NCBI RefSeq assembly: GCF_019900845.1
Contig: NZ_CP074570.1
Span: 4,092,001-4,156,000 of the forward strand
Direction: 5' to 3'
Origin: Paraneptunicella aestuarii
GTDB lineage: Bacteria > Pseudomonadota > Gammaproteobacteria > Enterobacterales > Alteromonadaceae
Length of the DNA stretch: 64,000 nucleotides
Positions 36,413-47,465 of the stretch are shown one piece after another. The notes under the pieces were generated by a model, which saw nothing but the letters and a program-made list of their open reading frames with translations, had not been told where the DNA came from and ran no database searches. Each line of letters opens with the position of its first letter. The stretch's first letter is position 1. The position numbers and the translations under genes were made by a program.

Positions 36413-37696
36413 ATGAATTACAAACGTATATTACTCACTATCGCCTTATTGATGCCGCTGACATTACAAGCGAAACCCCAATCTTTAGATCAGGTCGCGG
36501 TCATTGTTGATCGAGGCGTGATATTAGAAAGCGAGATTCAAACGCTGTTAAAAACTGTACGAAGCAACTCGATTAAAAATGGGCAAACTCTGCCATCAGA
36601 AACAGTATTGCGTACACAAGCCATTGAAAGACTGATCACCCAAAATCTGCAAATGCAATTAGCAGAACGCATGGGTATTCAGGTTAGTGATCCGCAGTTA
36701 GAACAAACCATTGCGAATATCGCTCAAGAACAAAACATGAGTATAGAAGAACTGCGTAATGACATCCTTAAAGATGGCATGTCATACGACGATTATCGTC
36801 AACACGTTCGCACAGAGCTGATTACCGGTGAAGTCACCAGAGCGAATGTACGCCGCCGTATTTACATTACGCCTCAGGAAATCAACAACCTGGTTAAGTT
36901 GATTGATGAACAAGGTGCTGAACAGGTGGAGTATCATCTGGGTCATATTCTAATCGGTTTCCCTTCCCAGCCTTCACAGGATGACATTGATTCCGCCAAG
37001 AACCGTGCAGAAAAAGTGCTGCAATTTCTAAAAGACGGCTCTGATTTCTCAGAAATTGCCGCCACAGCATCATCAGGCGCAAAAGCATTAGAAGGCGGTG
37101 ACTTAGGCTGGATGAACGAAAACTCAATGCCCACTCTATTTGCAGAAGCGGTACAAGGTGCAAAGAAAGACGCGTTAATCGGCCCAATTCGCAGTGGTGC
37201 AGGTTTCCATATTTTGAAAATTAAAGATATTCGCGGTCAACAAGTTGCAGAAGTCGAAGAAGTGAACTCTCGTCACATCCTGATAAAGCCCACGGTGATT
37301 CTAAGTGAAGAACGTGCTCAGGAAATGCTGAAAGAATTCCGTACTCAGGTTTTAGCAGGTGAAGCTAAATTTGAAGACTTGGCAAAAGCCCATTCTGTTG
37401 ATCCGGGTTCAGCACTGAAAGGTGGGGAGCTGGGCTGGTCAGATCCCAACGTTTACGTACCAGCATTTAAAGATGCATTAGAGAAACTAAGCAAAGGTGA
37501 AATATCAGAGCCATTCCGCTCCATGCATGGTTGGCACATTGTTCAACTCATCGACAAACGTGTCGGTGACGTTACTGAAAAACTGAAAACAGAAAAGGCT
37601 TACCAGCTATTATTCCAGCGCAAGTACGCAGAAGAACGCGATTCCTGGTTACGTGAAATGCGTAACAATGCCTTCGTCGAAATCGTCGCTGAATAA
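36413..37696 (+). CDS. surA: Periplasmic chaperone and peptidyl-prolyl isomerase SurA
   Basis: Chaperone that escorts outer-membrane proteins, including LptD, to the BAM complex. It has a signal peptide ([18 protein letters not shown]), an N-terminal chaperone domain ([19 protein letters not shown]) and two parvulin domains, near residues 175-275 ([11 protein letters not shown] ... GGDLGWM) and 285-385 ([18 protein letters not shown] ... [10 protein letters not shown]). At 427 residues it is standard. It lies between lptD and pdxA, the usual gammaproteobacterial order. Confidence 0.97.
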   Translation: MNYKRILLTIALLMPLTLQAKPQSLDQVAVIVDRGVILESEIQTLLKTVRSNSIKNGQTLPSETVLRTQAIERLITQNLQMQLAERMGIQVSDPQLEQTIANIAQEQNMSIEELRNDILKDGMSYDDYRQHVRTELITGEVTRANVRRRIYITPQEINNLVKLIDEQGAEQVEYHLGHILIGFPSQPSQDDIDSAKNRAEKVLQFLKDGSDFSEIAATASSGAKALEGGDLGWMNENSMPTLFAEAVQGAKKDALIGPIRSGAGFHILKIKDIRGQQVAEVEEVNSRHILIKPTVILSEERAQEMLKEFRTQVLAGEAKFEDLAKAHSVDPGSALKGGELGWSDPNVYVPAFKDALEKLSKGEISEPFRSMHGWHIVQLIDKRVGDVTEKLKTEKAYQLLFQRKYAEERDSWLREMRNNAFVEIVAE

Positions 37697-37707
37697 ACTC
37701 AGGAAAG

Positions 37708-38697
37708 ATGACAATGCCCATTAAACTCGCAGTCACTCCCGGAGAACCCGCAGGTATAGGGCCGGATCTGATTATTCAGCTCGCACAATTAAACTGGCAA
37801 GCACAATTAGTTGTATTTGCCGACAGAGACATGCTGCTTCAACGAGCGGAACAGTTAATGTTACCGCTCGAGCTGATTGACTACCATCAAGGGTGTCAGG
37901 ATTTGCTTAAACCAGGGCAGTTATATCTGGTACATATTCCCACTCAAGTGCAGGTTGTAGCTGGTGAACTGAACGCTGAAAATGGTCACTACGTGGTTGA
38001 AACTCTGCGGCTAGCAAGTGAAGCCAACATCAACGGAGAGTTTGATGCCGTTGTTACAGGCCCCGTTCACAAAGGTATTATCAACCAGTCAGGGATTTCA
38101 TTTAGTGGTCACACTGAATTTTTTGCCTTGCAAAGCAATACACCTGACGTAGTCATGTTACTGGCAACAGAAGGCTTGCGTGTTGCTCTGGTAACAACAC
38201 ATATTCCTTTGGCCTATGTCAGTAAAGCCATTACACCGGAAAGGTTGGAGAAAGTGATCTCCATTCTGCATGACGATCTTAAAAGTAAATTTGGTATCGA
38301 CAAGCCGCGTATTTACGTTTGCGGACTCAATCCTCATGCGGGTGAAAATGGTCATATCGGCAAAGAGGAACAGTTGGTTATTACACCAACCTTGGACATG
38401 CTTCGTGCAAAAGGCTTAGATCTTGTCGGCCCATTACCCGCGGATACCATTTTCCAACCGAAATATCTCAATGACGCTGATGCAGTGTTAACCATGTATC
38501 ACGATCAGGGGCTGCCGGTTTTAAAATACAAGGGGTTTGGTGCCTCTGTGAATATCACATTGGGACTGCCTTTTATTCGCACCTCAGTGGATCATGGAAC
38601 CGCCGTAGAACTAGCGGGTACAGGCAATATTGATAAGGGCAGCTTCAAAATTGCTCTACAACAAGCGATAGAATTGGCTGAAAGTCGGAAAGAATAA
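37708..38697 (+). CDS. pdxA: 4-hydroxythreonine-4-phosphate dehydrogenase PdxA
   Basis: NAD-dependent enzyme of pyridoxal phosphate synthesis acting on 4-phosphohydroxy-L-threonine. Signatures include [53 protein letters not shown] and [17 protein letters not shown]; the His residues in these are the metal ligands. It has the usual 329 residues. It is followed immediately by rsmA with no intergenic base. Confidence 0.97.
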   Translation: MTMPIKLAVTPGEPAGIGPDLIIQLAQLNWQAQLVVFADRDMLLQRAEQLMLPLELIDYHQGCQDLLKPGQLYLVHIPTQVQVVAGELNAENGHYVVETLRLASEANINGEFDAVVTGPVHKGIINQSGISFSGHTEFFALQSNTPDVVMLLATEGLRVALVTTHIPLAYVSKAITPERLEKVISILHDDLKSKFGIDKPRIYVCGLNPHAGENGHIGKEEQLVITPTLDMLRAKGLDLVGPLPADTIFQPKYLNDADAVLTMYHDQGLPVLKYKGFGASVNITLGLPFIRTSVDHGTAVELAGTGNIDKGSFKIALQQAIELAESRKE

Positions 38698-39513
38698 GTG
38701 AATAGTAAAACCCATTTAGGGCACGTTGCCAGAAAACGATTCGGACAAAATTTCCTTAATGATCAACGCGTCATTGACGACATCGTTTCAGCCATTAATC
38801 CTGTTGATGGTGAGAACCTGATAGAGATAGGCCCCGGTTTGGGAGCATTAACGGAACCCGTTTGCGAACAGGTTTCCCATCTCACCGTAGTCGAGCTGGA
38901 TAGAGATTTAGCTAAACGATTAACAAGCCATCCCTTTATTCAAGACAAATTAACCGTAGTAGAAAGTGATGCAATGAAATTTGATTTCAGCACATTGGCA
39001 TCACCAGACAAACCGTTAAGAATCTTTGGCAACCTGCCCTATAACATCTCAACACCCTTGATGTTTCATCTATTTGAGTACACTGACTGTATTCAAGATA
39101 TGCACTTCATGTTACAAAAGGAAGTGGTGAACAGATTGGCAGCTTCCCCGGGGGGCAAAGATTACGGTAAATTATCCATCATGGCGCAATATTACTGTCA
39201 GGTTATTCCTGTTTTGCATGTGCCTCCACATGCCTTTAAACCTGCCCCGAAAGTGGATTCAGCCGTTGTTCGACTTGTGCCTCATAAGTCAAGACCTGTT
39301 GAGGTTGCAGCACCGCATTTTCTTCAGCAAGTGTGTGCCGCAGCATTTAATCAACGTAGAAAAACCCTACGTAACAGTTTGAAAGATTATATCTCAGCGG
39401 AAGAAATTGAAGCTCTAGGTATTAATCCCGGTGTTAGAGCGGAAACCTTGAGCCTGGAAGAATATGCCAAATTGGCTAATGTCATTGCGAATCGCGACTC
39501 AACAGAAGAGTAG
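38698..39513 (+). CDS. rsmA: 16S rRNA dimethyladenosine transferase RsmA (KsgA)
   Basis: Dimethylates the adjacent adenosines A1518 and A1519 near the 3' end of 16S rRNA, a late step of small-subunit assembly. SAM-binding motif [15 protein letters not shown] and catalytic NLPYNIS motif ([16 protein letters not shown]) are present; [10 protein letters not shown] marks the N-terminus. It starts with GTG at 38698, directly after the pdxA stop. 271 residues, normal length. Confidence 0.97.
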   Translation: MNSKTHLGHVARKRFGQNFLNDQRVIDDIVSAINPVDGENLIEIGPGLGALTEPVCEQVSHLTVVELDRDLAKRLTSHPFIQDKLTVVESDAMKFDFSTLASPDKPLRIFGNLPYNISTPLMFHLFEYTDCIQDMHFMLQKEVVNRLAASPGGKDYGKLSIMAQYYCQVIPVLHVPPHAFKPAPKVDSAVVRLVPHKSRPVEVAAPHFLQQVCAAAFNQRRKTLRNSLKDYISAEEIEALGINPGVRAETLSLEEYAKLANVIANRDSTEE

Positions 39514-39515
39514 TC

Positions 39516-39899
39516 ATGAATCAAGAAATTGCAGACCAAGTTCTCATACAGGTTAAAACACGCTATTTAGCCGAGCACCCAGCAGCAAAAGCTGATAAAT
39601 ATGCATTTGCTTATGACATCGATATTCATAATCAGGGCAGTGACACGGTTCAATTGATTAACCGCTATTGGTTAATTACTAATGCCAATGGTGAGAAAAC
39701 AGAAGTGCATGGTTCTGGAGTAGTAGGAGAGCAGCCAATATTAAAACCTGGTGGTTCATTTCAGTACACCAGTGGTGCCGTACTCGAAACCCCTGTAGGC
39801 ACAATGGAAGGCTACTATGAAATGAAACTGGATAATGGTCACTTATTCAAAGTGCCTATCCCCATCTTCCGACTAGCGGTGCCTAATTCTATAAATTAA
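39516..39899 (+). CDS. apaG: ApaG (CorD) protein
   Basis: Small fibronectin-III-like protein of 127 residues, conserved with apaH; linked in enterobacteria to cation efflux but of unsettled biochemical role. The family signature VVGEQPILKPGGSFQYTSG, then GTMEGYYEMKLDNG, is clear. It starts 2 bp after rsmA. A 100-bp gap follows before apaH. Confidence 0.95.
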   Translation: MNQEIADQVLIQVKTRYLAEHPAAKADKYAFAYDIDIHNQGSDTVQLINRYWLITNANGEKTEVHGSGVVGEQPILKPGGSFQYTSGAVLETPVGTMEGYYEMKLDNGHLFKVPIPIFRLAVPNSIN

Positions 39900-39999
39900 T
39901 TAAACTTTTTTTCTCGCGTGCCGAAATAATGATTTCTGAATTTAGGGAAATAATATCGGCATACTATGTTCCGACAAATTCAATTAAGGTACAATCTTG

Positions 40000-40806
40000 G
40001 TGGCTACTTACATAGTAGGTGATATTCAGGGATGTTACAGCGGATTGAGAAAACTGCTGGATAAAGTCGGTTTCGAGCCCAAACACGATATGCTTTGGGC
40101 TGTTGGTGATTTAATAGGTAGAGGGTCTGAATCCCTGCAAACAATGGAATACCTTTGTGAGCTGGGGGACAAATTTAATTGTGTGTTAGGAAATCATGAT
40201 CTGCATTTCCTCGCCGTCCACAACAAAATTCGCACAGCGAATCCTAAGGACAAATTCGAACCTTTACTAAATTCACCCAAAGTAGACATGTTTGTGCAGT
40301 GGTTGAGAAACAAGCCTCTGGCATGCAAGCTGGCTCCAGATCTGTTTATAAGTCATGCCGGACTATATCCTCTTTGGGGGGTTGAGCAGGCATTGGCATA
40401 TTCTCAAGAGGTCGAAAGATTTCTTGAAAGTGACTGTTGGGTCGAGCTGTTAGAGCACATGTATACAACAAGAGAAATCGCCTGGAGTGAATCATTTTCA
40501 TACATGGATAGGCTAGGATTCATCATTGATGCCTTTACACGTATGCGTTATCTGTGTGAAGATGATAGCCTGAATTTCTCATGTAAAAGCCCGGTGAATG
40601 AATCACCTCAGCATCTTAAACCCTGGTTTGAACATAGCAGGATTAAGGCGCTCAAGGGTACCAAACTGGTATTTGGACATTGGGCAGCACTGGAAGGACA
40701 AACTCCCTACGAACATTGTGTCGCTCTCGACACAGGGTACATTTGGGGCATTAAACTTTCCATACTATGTGTGGAGAGCATGGATATTGTCTCCGTGTCC
40801 CAATAA
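40000..40806 (+). CDS. apaH: Diadenosine tetraphosphatase ApaH
   Basis: Symmetrical Ap4A hydrolase of the PPP phosphatase fold, which controls alarmone and RNA-cap levels. Metal-site motifs are GDIQGC, GDLIGRGSES and GNHDLHFLAV, and a later FGHWAALEG. The GTG at 40000 gives the usual MATY N-terminus; a TTG one codon earlier is closer to the AAGG ribosome site and cannot be excluded. 268 residues, normal. Confidence 0.95.
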   Translation: MATYIVGDIQGCYSGLRKLLDKVGFEPKHDMLWAVGDLIGRGSESLQTMEYLCELGDKFNCVLGNHDLHFLAVHNKIRTANPKDKFEPLLNSPKVDMFVQWLRNKPLACKLAPDLFISHAGLYPLWGVEQALAYSQEVERFLESDCWVELLEHMYTTREIAWSESFSYMDRLGFIIDAFTRMRYLCEDDSLNFSCKSPVNESPQHLKPWFEHSRIKALKGTKLVFGHWAALEGQTPYEHCVALDTGYIWGIKLSILCVESMDIVSVSQ

Positions 40807-40810
40807 AAAT

Positions 40811-40837
40811 TAAAGTTGTGTTTAAAAACAACGATTA
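40811..40837 (+). promoter_or_regulatory. Sigma-28 promoter of the chemoreceptor gene
   Basis: TAAAGTTG, exactly 11 bases, then AACGATTA matches the sigma-28 consensus (TAAAGTTT-N11-GCCGATAA) at 12 of 16 positions, 7 of 8 in the -35 box. It lies about 90 bp ahead of the chemoreceptor start, in line with FliA control of late chemotaxis genes. Confidence 0.7.
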
Positions 40838-40929
40838 ATATAACGCAAAGAAACAAAATAAGAGCCGGAATAGACGCGGTAAATTAAACGATACGGCCAA
40901 ATGTCTTGGAAAACGCATTGGGAGAAGCA

Positions 40930-42954
40930 ATGAATATTACAGTTGCCAAACGCATCATAGGCGGTTTTACAGCAATCAGTGTACTCTTATTCCTGATAAG
41001 TATTACGTCCTGGTTTAGTCTTAGTAAAATCAATAGCGCCTCTGATGAAGTAATCGATCTGGCGATCCCAACCCTTGTGCAAAGTAATCAGTTAAAAATA
41101 TTACTTTCGCAGATAAGTACCATTACTTATCAAGGCTATTACGAGCAAGATCTTGCTTCTCTGGAAAAGCAAAAGAAGAAATTTGAAGAATATAAGGCTT
41201 CATTTGGTACAGAACTGGATTCCCTCAAGCGTGTAGTAGCAAGCGAACAAGGGTTGAGAGCAGCCAGTAACAAACTGGATGAACTATACCAGCCTTATTT
41301 CGGTCATGTTGAAAGCATATTTAACGATAAAGACACTATTCTCTCCATTACCAGTCGATTAGAAGAGCAACTAATGGAAATCGAAGACGATGTTGATAAC
41401 ACGTCAACTCTGATTCTCGATTTCAACTATAGTGATGCCGCACAAAGCAACCCTTCCCTAAAAGCAGCAGCCACAGTTGGTGAGTCTTTGGATAACAGCT
41501 TGATGTCAGTTGTTACCGCAAGTGATGCATTTACCAAAACCCGCGATACCGCCCGAGCCGAAACCCTTGGAAACGAGGTGAAATTGCTGATAGAGCGTAT
41601 TGCCGAGGAAGGTGGTGAGATGCAAGCAAAATCTCAGGGGAAAGACGCATCAGGTGCTATTAGCGAAGTTCAGGAAAATATAAATTCACTTCAAGACAAG
41701 TTAAAAGGCCCGAGTGGTTTGATAGCGAATCATAATCAGCGTATTGCCAGAATGGATAGCGCCAGAGCCTCTCTGGAAAAAGCTCTGAACGCCATGCAAA
41801 GCACAACCGATCAACTCAACACTCTTCTTTCATTGGGTGACTCTAAAGCAGATACCATCAAGGCAGAAGTAACCTCTAGCGTATCTTCTGGTCGCTGGAG
41901 TATTGGTATTATTACTCTTATTTCAATTGCGGTAGCTGCAGGCGTTGCAATTGTAACTGTACGTGCTATCACGATTCCTCTGCAAAAAGTTAACGACATG
42001 CTAAATGTTGTCGCAACTGGTGACCTGACTCGCAAGCTGGATGACAAATCTAAAGACGAGTTTGGTGATTTGGCAAGAAACTGTAATGCTCTCATAGATA
42101 GCCTTAAAGACCTCATATCGGGCATCAGTAATGGCGCCACTCAGCTTGCAGCGGCCGCAGAAGAAACATCTTCCGTAACAACACAAGCCACTCGCTCAAT
42201 CCAAGAGCAGAAATCTCAAGTTGCCCAGGTTGCTACTGCTACCACTGAATTAAACAGTACAGCGCAACTGGTTGCTAATAGTGCGGAAGATACTTTGGCG
42301 CAAATCGGTAATGCTAACGTTGAAGCCGAAACGGTTAAGCGTATTTCCGAAGACAACAAGAACACAATTATGGTATTGGCAAAAGACGTCGAATCTGCCG
42401 CCAACGTTATCAACAAAGTACAACAAGACAGCGCCAGCATTGGTGGAATTCTTGACGTAATTCGCGGCATCGCCGACCAAACTAACCTGTTAGCACTTAA
42501 CGCGGCTATTGAGGCGGCTCGTGCAGGTGAACAAGGTCGTGGCTTTGCGGTTGTTGCTGACGAAGTAAGAACACTTGCCAGCAGAACTCAAGAATCGACT
42601 CAGGAAATTCAATCAATGATTGAAGTTCTACAAGCAGGTGCTGAACAAGCCGTGTCGGTAATGCAAAAGGGTAAAGAGCAAACCAGCCTATGTGTAACCC
42701 AAGCTGAAAAAGCGGCTGAAGCGCTTAACTCAATTACCAGTGCAGTTCATAGAGCTCATGATGTCAGCACTCAAATTGAGCAAGCAGCGAAAGAGCAGCA
42801 TACGGTATCTCGCGACATCAGTGAAAAACTGGAAAACATTGTTAACATTGCAGAAGAAACCGCAGCCGGTGCACAGCACACTTCGCGAGCCAGTCAGGAA
42901 GTTGCCGGATTGGCCGAAGAACTGCAATCGTCTGTTCGGAAATTCCGGGTTTAA
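40930..42954 (+). CDS. Methyl-accepting chemotaxis protein
   Basis: Chemoreceptor of 674 residues. It has one transmembrane helix at the N-terminus (about residues 8-30), a long helical periplasmic sensor with no PAS-type motif, a second helix near residue 325, HAMP ([20 protein letters not shown]) and a signalling hairpin with the invariant tip [20 protein letters not shown]. The ATG at 40930 has GGGAGAAG at good spacing, so the in-frame upstream ATG at 40906 is less likely. No CheR-docking pentapeptide is seen at the C-terminus. The ligand is unknown. Confidence 0.95.
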   Translation: MNITVAKRIIGGFTAISVLLFLISITSWFSLSKINSASDEVIDLAIPTLVQSNQLKILLSQISTITYQGYYEQDLASLEKQKKKFEEYKASFGTELDSLKRVVASEQGLRAASNKLDELYQPYFGHVESIFNDKDTILSITSRLEEQLMEIEDDVDNTSTLILDFNYSDAAQSNPSLKAAATVGESLDNSLMSVVTASDAFTKTRDTARAETLGNEVKLLIERIAEEGGEMQAKSQGKDASGAISEVQENINSLQDKLKGPSGLIANHNQRIARMDSARASLEKALNAMQSTTDQLNTLLSLGDSKADTIKAEVTSSVSSGRWSIGIITLISIAVAAGVAIVTVRAITIPLQKVNDMLNVVATGDLTRKLDDKSKDEFGDLARNCNALIDSLKDLISGISNGATQLAAAAEETSSVTTQATRSIQEQKSQVAQVATATTELNSTAQLVANSAEDTLAQIGNANVEAETVKRISEDNKNTIMVLAKDVESAANVINKVQQDSASIGGILDVIRGIADQTNLLALNAAIEAARAGEQGRGFAVVADEVRTLASRTQESTQEIQSMIEVLQAGAEQAVSVMQKGKEQTSLCVTQAEKAAEALNSITSAVHRAHDVSTQIEQAAKEQHTVSRDISEKLENIVNIAEETAAGAQHTSRASQEVAGLAEELQSSVRKFRV

Positions 42955-43010
42955 TTAACAGAGCACGGTCTTTGCAAGAAACAAAAAGAGCAAAGCAGAA
43001 ATGATAAAAA

Positions 43011-43032
43011 ACGGGGAGCTTATGCTCCCCGT
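43011..43032 (+). terminator. Terminator after the chemoreceptor gene
   Basis: A 9-bp stem, ACGGGGAGC/GCTCCCCGT, with loop TTAT follows the stop by 56 bp. The T-run is weak (GCTATTTGTG), but position and stem strength support termination. Confidence 0.7.
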
Positions 43033-43125
43033 GCTATTTGTGATATTTAAACAAGTAAATTATTCATGCAGTTTCAACTTTCCTGTTTTTCTGACTGTTT
43101 CAGCGGCTTTTTCCAAACCTTCTTT

Positions 43126-43614
43126 TTACATCCGCTTTAGCGTAACAAACCGATATGAATAAGGATTTTTATCATCAGCTTGAAAAGCCTCCGATTCAAC
43201 TTCACTCCATTCGCAATGAGATTCATAATCAGGAAATTGAGTATCACCCTGCACTTCCAAATCAATAAAAGTCAGGTACAACGTATCGGCTTGAGGCAAA
43301 AACATCTCATAGATTTTTCCACCACCGATAATCATTACTTCTTCAATACCTGACACTAACTCCAACGCCTGTTCTGGCGTAGTAACAACATCAGCATCGC
43401 TCGCATCAAAACCCGAAGCGCTGATCACAATATTCTGCCTGCCCGGTAGCGCTTTACCTATAGACTGATAGGTCTTCCTTCCCATGATCACTGGCTTGCC
43501 CATTGTCACTTGCTTAAAATGCTTAAGATCCGCAGGCAAATGCCAAGGCATGGCATTATCAGCACCAATCACACGCCTATCAGCCATCGCAGCAATAAGG
43601 GAAATCTTACTCAT
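43126..43614 (-). CDS. folA: Dihydrofolate reductase
   Basis: Reduces dihydrofolate to tetrahydrofolate with NADPH; target of trimethoprim. It has ISLIAAMADRRVIGADNAMP, the catalytic Asp region WHLPADLKHFK, GKPVIMGRKTYQSIGKALPG and MIIGGGKIYEMFLP. 162 residues, chromosomal type. It lies 30 bp downstream of obgE on the same strand, an arrangement also found in Shewanella and relatives. Confidence 0.97.
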   Translation of the reverse strand: MSKISLIAAMADRRVIGADNAMPWHLPADLKHFKQVTMGKPVIMGRKTYQSIGKALPGRQNIVISASGFDASDADVVTTPEQALELVSGIEEVMIIGGGKIYEMFLPQADTLYLTFIDLEVQGDTQFPDYESHCEWSEVESEAFQADDKNPYSYRFVTLKRM

Positions 43615-43644
43615 AACTCTCTACAGAAAGATAATCAGGTTTAT

Positions 43645-44808
<1,164 letters not shown>

Positions 44809-44904
44809 CTAATTTACGGAATACCCGCACCAATACATAAACGCTTTAAAAGCACGATTGAATACAACAGACTGGCAATTGTATATCAAGCTTGCATTAA
44901 AACA

Positions 44905-44930
44905 AAAAGCCCCGCACAGGCGGGGCTTTT
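44905..44930 (-). terminator. Terminator of rplU-rpmA
   Basis: GCCCCGC, loop CTGT (minus-strand sense), GCGGGGC flanked by AAAA/TTTT, followed on the minus strand by TTTTTGTTTT. A strong intrinsic terminator about 30 bp past rpmA. Confidence 0.93.
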
Positions 44931-44956
44931 CAAATCAATGATATAAGCTGCTGATA

Positions 44957-45214
44957 TTATTCAGCGACGATGCTTACATATTTACGATTTTTAGGGCCTT
45001 TGATGTCGAACTGAACACGACCATCAGACAAAGCAAACAAAGTGTGGTCTTTACCACAGCCTACATTGTCACCCGCGTGGAATTTAGTACCACGTTGACG
45101 AACGATGATGTTACCCGCCAATACTGACTCACCACCGAAACGCTTAACGCCAAGACGTTTACTTTCTGAGTCACGTCCGTTACGAGTACTACCACCAGCC
45201 TTTTTATGTGCCAT
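44957..45214 (-). CDS. rpmA: 50S ribosomal protein L27
   Basis: Ribosomal protein near the peptidyl-transferase centre. The N-terminus [20 protein letters not shown] and core [20 protein letters not shown] are diagnostic; it does not carry the cleaved N-terminal extension of Firmicutes. 85 residues. It follows rplU by 16 bp. Confidence 0.98.
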   Translation of the reverse strand: MAHKKAGGSTRNGRDSESKRLGVKRFGGESVLAGNIIVRQRGTKFHAGDNVGCGKDHTLFALSDGRVQFDIKGPKNRKYVSIVAE

Positions 45215-45230
45215 TTGTTATTACTCCTAC

Positions 45231-45542
45231 TTATCCGGCAATGCCAGTAATCTTCACTTCAGTGAACCATTGACGATGGCCCATCTGTTTACGTGAATGC
45301 TTACGACGACGGAATTTAACAATCTTAACTTTCTCGCCACGGCCGTGAGTAACAACTTCTGCAGTTACTTTACCGCCTTGAACATACGGGGTGCCTATTT
45401 TTACATCGCTACCGTCACCAACCATCAATACATTGTCAAATTCAATGCTTTCACCTGGCGCGACTTCAATTTTTTCTAGGCGAACAGTTTGGCCTTCAGC
45501 CACACGGTGTTGTTTGCCACCACTTTGGAAAACCGCGTACAT
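45231..45542 (-). CDS. rplU: 50S ribosomal protein L21
   Basis: Ribosomal protein L21, 103 residues, beginning [18 protein letters not shown] and containing [19 protein letters not shown]. First gene of the rplU-rpmA operon, divergent from ispB, the standard order in gammaproteobacteria. Confidence 0.98.
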   Translation of the reverse strand: MYAVFQSGGKQHRVAEGQTVRLEKIEVAPGESIEFDNVLMVGDGSDVKIGTPYVQGGKVTAEVVTHGRGEKVKIVKFRRRKHSRKQMGHRQWFTEVKITGIAG

Positions 45543-45773
45543 AACTTACTCCGCTCTCGCGTTACTTATCTAACGCATAAAGGATTCTAAAACAGGGCGC
45601 GAATTGTACGTGAACAGCCTTCTCGCCGCAAGCCCAAATATGAATTTTATTTGTACAAATTTGGAGTTTTTTCACTCAGATATCAACTGAATATCTCAAA
45701 CACTGGATACTTGCCATGAATTCTGTAAAAATCGCCGCACTTGAACAACTGACCAAACTCAAATCCTATCTTC

Positions 45774-46745
45774 ATGGACATGCATAAAATCCAACAATTA
45801 ACCGAGCATGACATGCTCGCCGTGAACCAACTGATTCAAGAGCAAGTTGCGTCAGATGTCTCATTAGTTAATCAACTTGGATTTTATATCGTCAACAGTG
45901 GCGGCAAACGTTTACGCCCCTTGTTGTGCGTGCTGGCGTGTCGAGCCTTGGGTATTGAAAACAAGCAACACCACACGCTCGCGGCGATTATTGAATTTAT
46001 TCATACCGCCACCTTATTACATGATGACGTTGTGGATGAATCAAGTCTTCGTCGAGGCAAAAAAACGGCAAATGAAGTGTTTGGTAATCAGGCCAGTGTG
46101 CTGGTTGGCGACTTCCTCTATACCCGCTCTTTTCAGATGATGGTCAGTTTAGAAAAGATGCGTGTCATGGAAATTTTGTCTGATGCGACCAATGTCATCG
46201 CAGAAGGCGAAGTATTGCAACTTATGAACTGTAACGATCCTGATACAACTGAGGAAAGTTACATGCAGGTCATCTACTGCAAAACCGCCCGCTTGTTTGA
46301 AGCTGCAACTCAATTAGCCGCTGTACTGACAGATAAGCCAGATCACATTGAAAAAGCCATGCAAGACTATGGCAAATACCTCGGAACCGCTTTCCAGCTA
46401 GTTGATGACATCATGGATTATTCATCATCTTCAGATGACATGGGCAAAAACCTTGGTGATGATTTGGCGGAAGGCAAGCCGACTCTCCCCCTGCTTTATG
46501 CAATGTGGCATGGCACAGAGGCGCAACATGCCATGATCCGCGAAGCCATTGAAATGAGTAATGGTATGGACAATCTGGACGCAATCCTGGCCGCAATAGC
46601 CGACACTCATGCCTTGGAATATACCAAGGAACAAGCGTTAAAAGCCAAACAACAAGCGTTGGATGCTTTGGAACAGATTCCCGATTCAGAATACAAAGAA
46701 GCCTTAAAAACCTTGGCGGAAGTCGCTGTTGAGCGCATAGCCTAA
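45774..46745 (+). CDS. ispB: Octaprenyl diphosphate synthase
   Basis: Trans-polyprenyl diphosphate synthase making the side chain of ubiquinone and menaquinone. The first Asp-rich motif is LLHDDVVDES and the second is QLVDDIMDYSS, with GGKRLRPLL and GEVLQLMN also present. The start is either ATG 45774 or ATG 45780; the latter aligns better with E. coli IspB and neither has a clear ribosome site. A 23-codon frame overlaps the start (45718-45789) but has no support as a gene. Confidence 0.96.
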   Translation: MDMHKIQQLTEHDMLAVNQLIQEQVASDVSLVNQLGFYIVNSGGKRLRPLLCVLACRALGIENKQHHTLAAIIEFIHTATLLHDDVVDESSLRRGKKTANEVFGNQASVLVGDFLYTRSFQMMVSLEKMRVMEILSDATNVIAEGEVLQLMNCNDPDTTEESYMQVIYCKTARLFEAATQLAAVLTDKPDHIEKAMQDYGKYLGTAFQLVDDIMDYSSSSDDMGKNLGDDLAEGKPTLPLLYAMWHGTEAQHAMIREAIEMSNGMDNLDAILAAIADTHALEYTKEQALKAKQQALDALEQIPDSEYKEALKTLAEVAVERIA

Positions 46746-46794
46746 GTACAGCAGAAAGTGCAGTAGAAAGCGCAGAAGAAAAAATCCTCTTAAA

Positions 46795-47232
46795 CTAAGC
46801 TTGCTCTATCTGAGGTTGGTTTTCGTCGTCATCAATCAGTATTTCAGAAGTATCCGCCTCTGAAAACTCGTTGCGCATATGCTCAAAAGAACTGGGTAAT
46901 ACACTCACTCCCAATTTGTCACCCAGCTTAACAATGGCTGGCAAAGTGATAGGAGAAAAAGGTAACACCACCATAATGCCCAAACCGACGCTACGCACAA
47001 CGTCCACAAATTGCTGGTTGGCAAAGCGCATTTCTTCTTTGCTCGCCTTACCCATTGTATATCTATGATATATGCCCAGCATCTCCTTGGTTTCAATCGT
47101 TTCCTGAGCCAGACCTTTTTTAATCACCAATAGATGCCGACGCAACGAAATCATCATTCGTTGCTTCGCTATCTGACCTGAACCACCAATATAGGACTTC
47201 AGGTAATGTTTGGTCTTAAAATAGATCTTCAT
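46795..47232 (-). CDS. LETM1-like domain protein
   Basis: A 145-residue protein whose C-terminal half carries the ribosome-binding-like LETM1 segment (MVVLPFSPITLPAIVKLGDK, then LGVSVLPSSF). The N-terminal half is basic and helical (KTKHYLKSYIGGSGQIAKQR), and the tail is acidic. Bacterial members are uncharacterised. It converges with ispB without a clear terminator between them. The ATG at 47232 is preferred over a TTG at 47253. Confidence 0.7.
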   Translation of the reverse strand: MKIYFKTKHYLKSYIGGSGQIAKQRMMISLRRHLLVIKKGLAQETIETKEMLGIYHRYTMGKASKEEMRFANQQFVDVVRSVGLGIMVVLPFSPITLPAIVKLGDKLGVSVLPSSFEHMRNEFSEADTSEILIDDDENQPQIEQA

Positions 47233-47411
47233 GGTTAATATATTTACCAGCAATTAAAAATATTGCAACTCTTCCTTAAATACATATTTTCGGAACCGAC
47301 CTTAACAAGGTGTAGATTACCTGTGAAATGTAGTCAAAAGATATTATCAGAAAATCATGACAATAAATCGAATAGTATCAATGGATATTATGAACAGATA
47401 TGACCGAAAAA

Positions 47412-47438
47412 CAGAAAAAGCCACGTTTACAGTGGCTT
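47412..47438 (-). terminator. Terminator of the aminotransferase gene
   Basis: On the minus strand AAGCCAC ... GTGGCTT with a 7-base loop is followed by TTTCTGTTTTTC, about 28 bp past the stop. Confidence 0.85.
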
Positions 47439-47465
47439 ATGGCGAAAAAAACGGTGTCACTCTAT

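Noticed and set aside
43060..43125. A 20-codon minus-strand stretch after folA (EGLEKAAETVRKTGKLKLHE) that reads like the tail of a protein
   Set aside because: It is closed upstream by a stop after the first codon and is too short to assign. It could be a gene remnant, but there is no supporting evidence.
45718..45789. A 23-codon frame overlapping the ispB start, possible leader peptide
   Set aside because: It has no ribosome site and no regulatory codon bias, and ends inside the ispB start. Probably chance.
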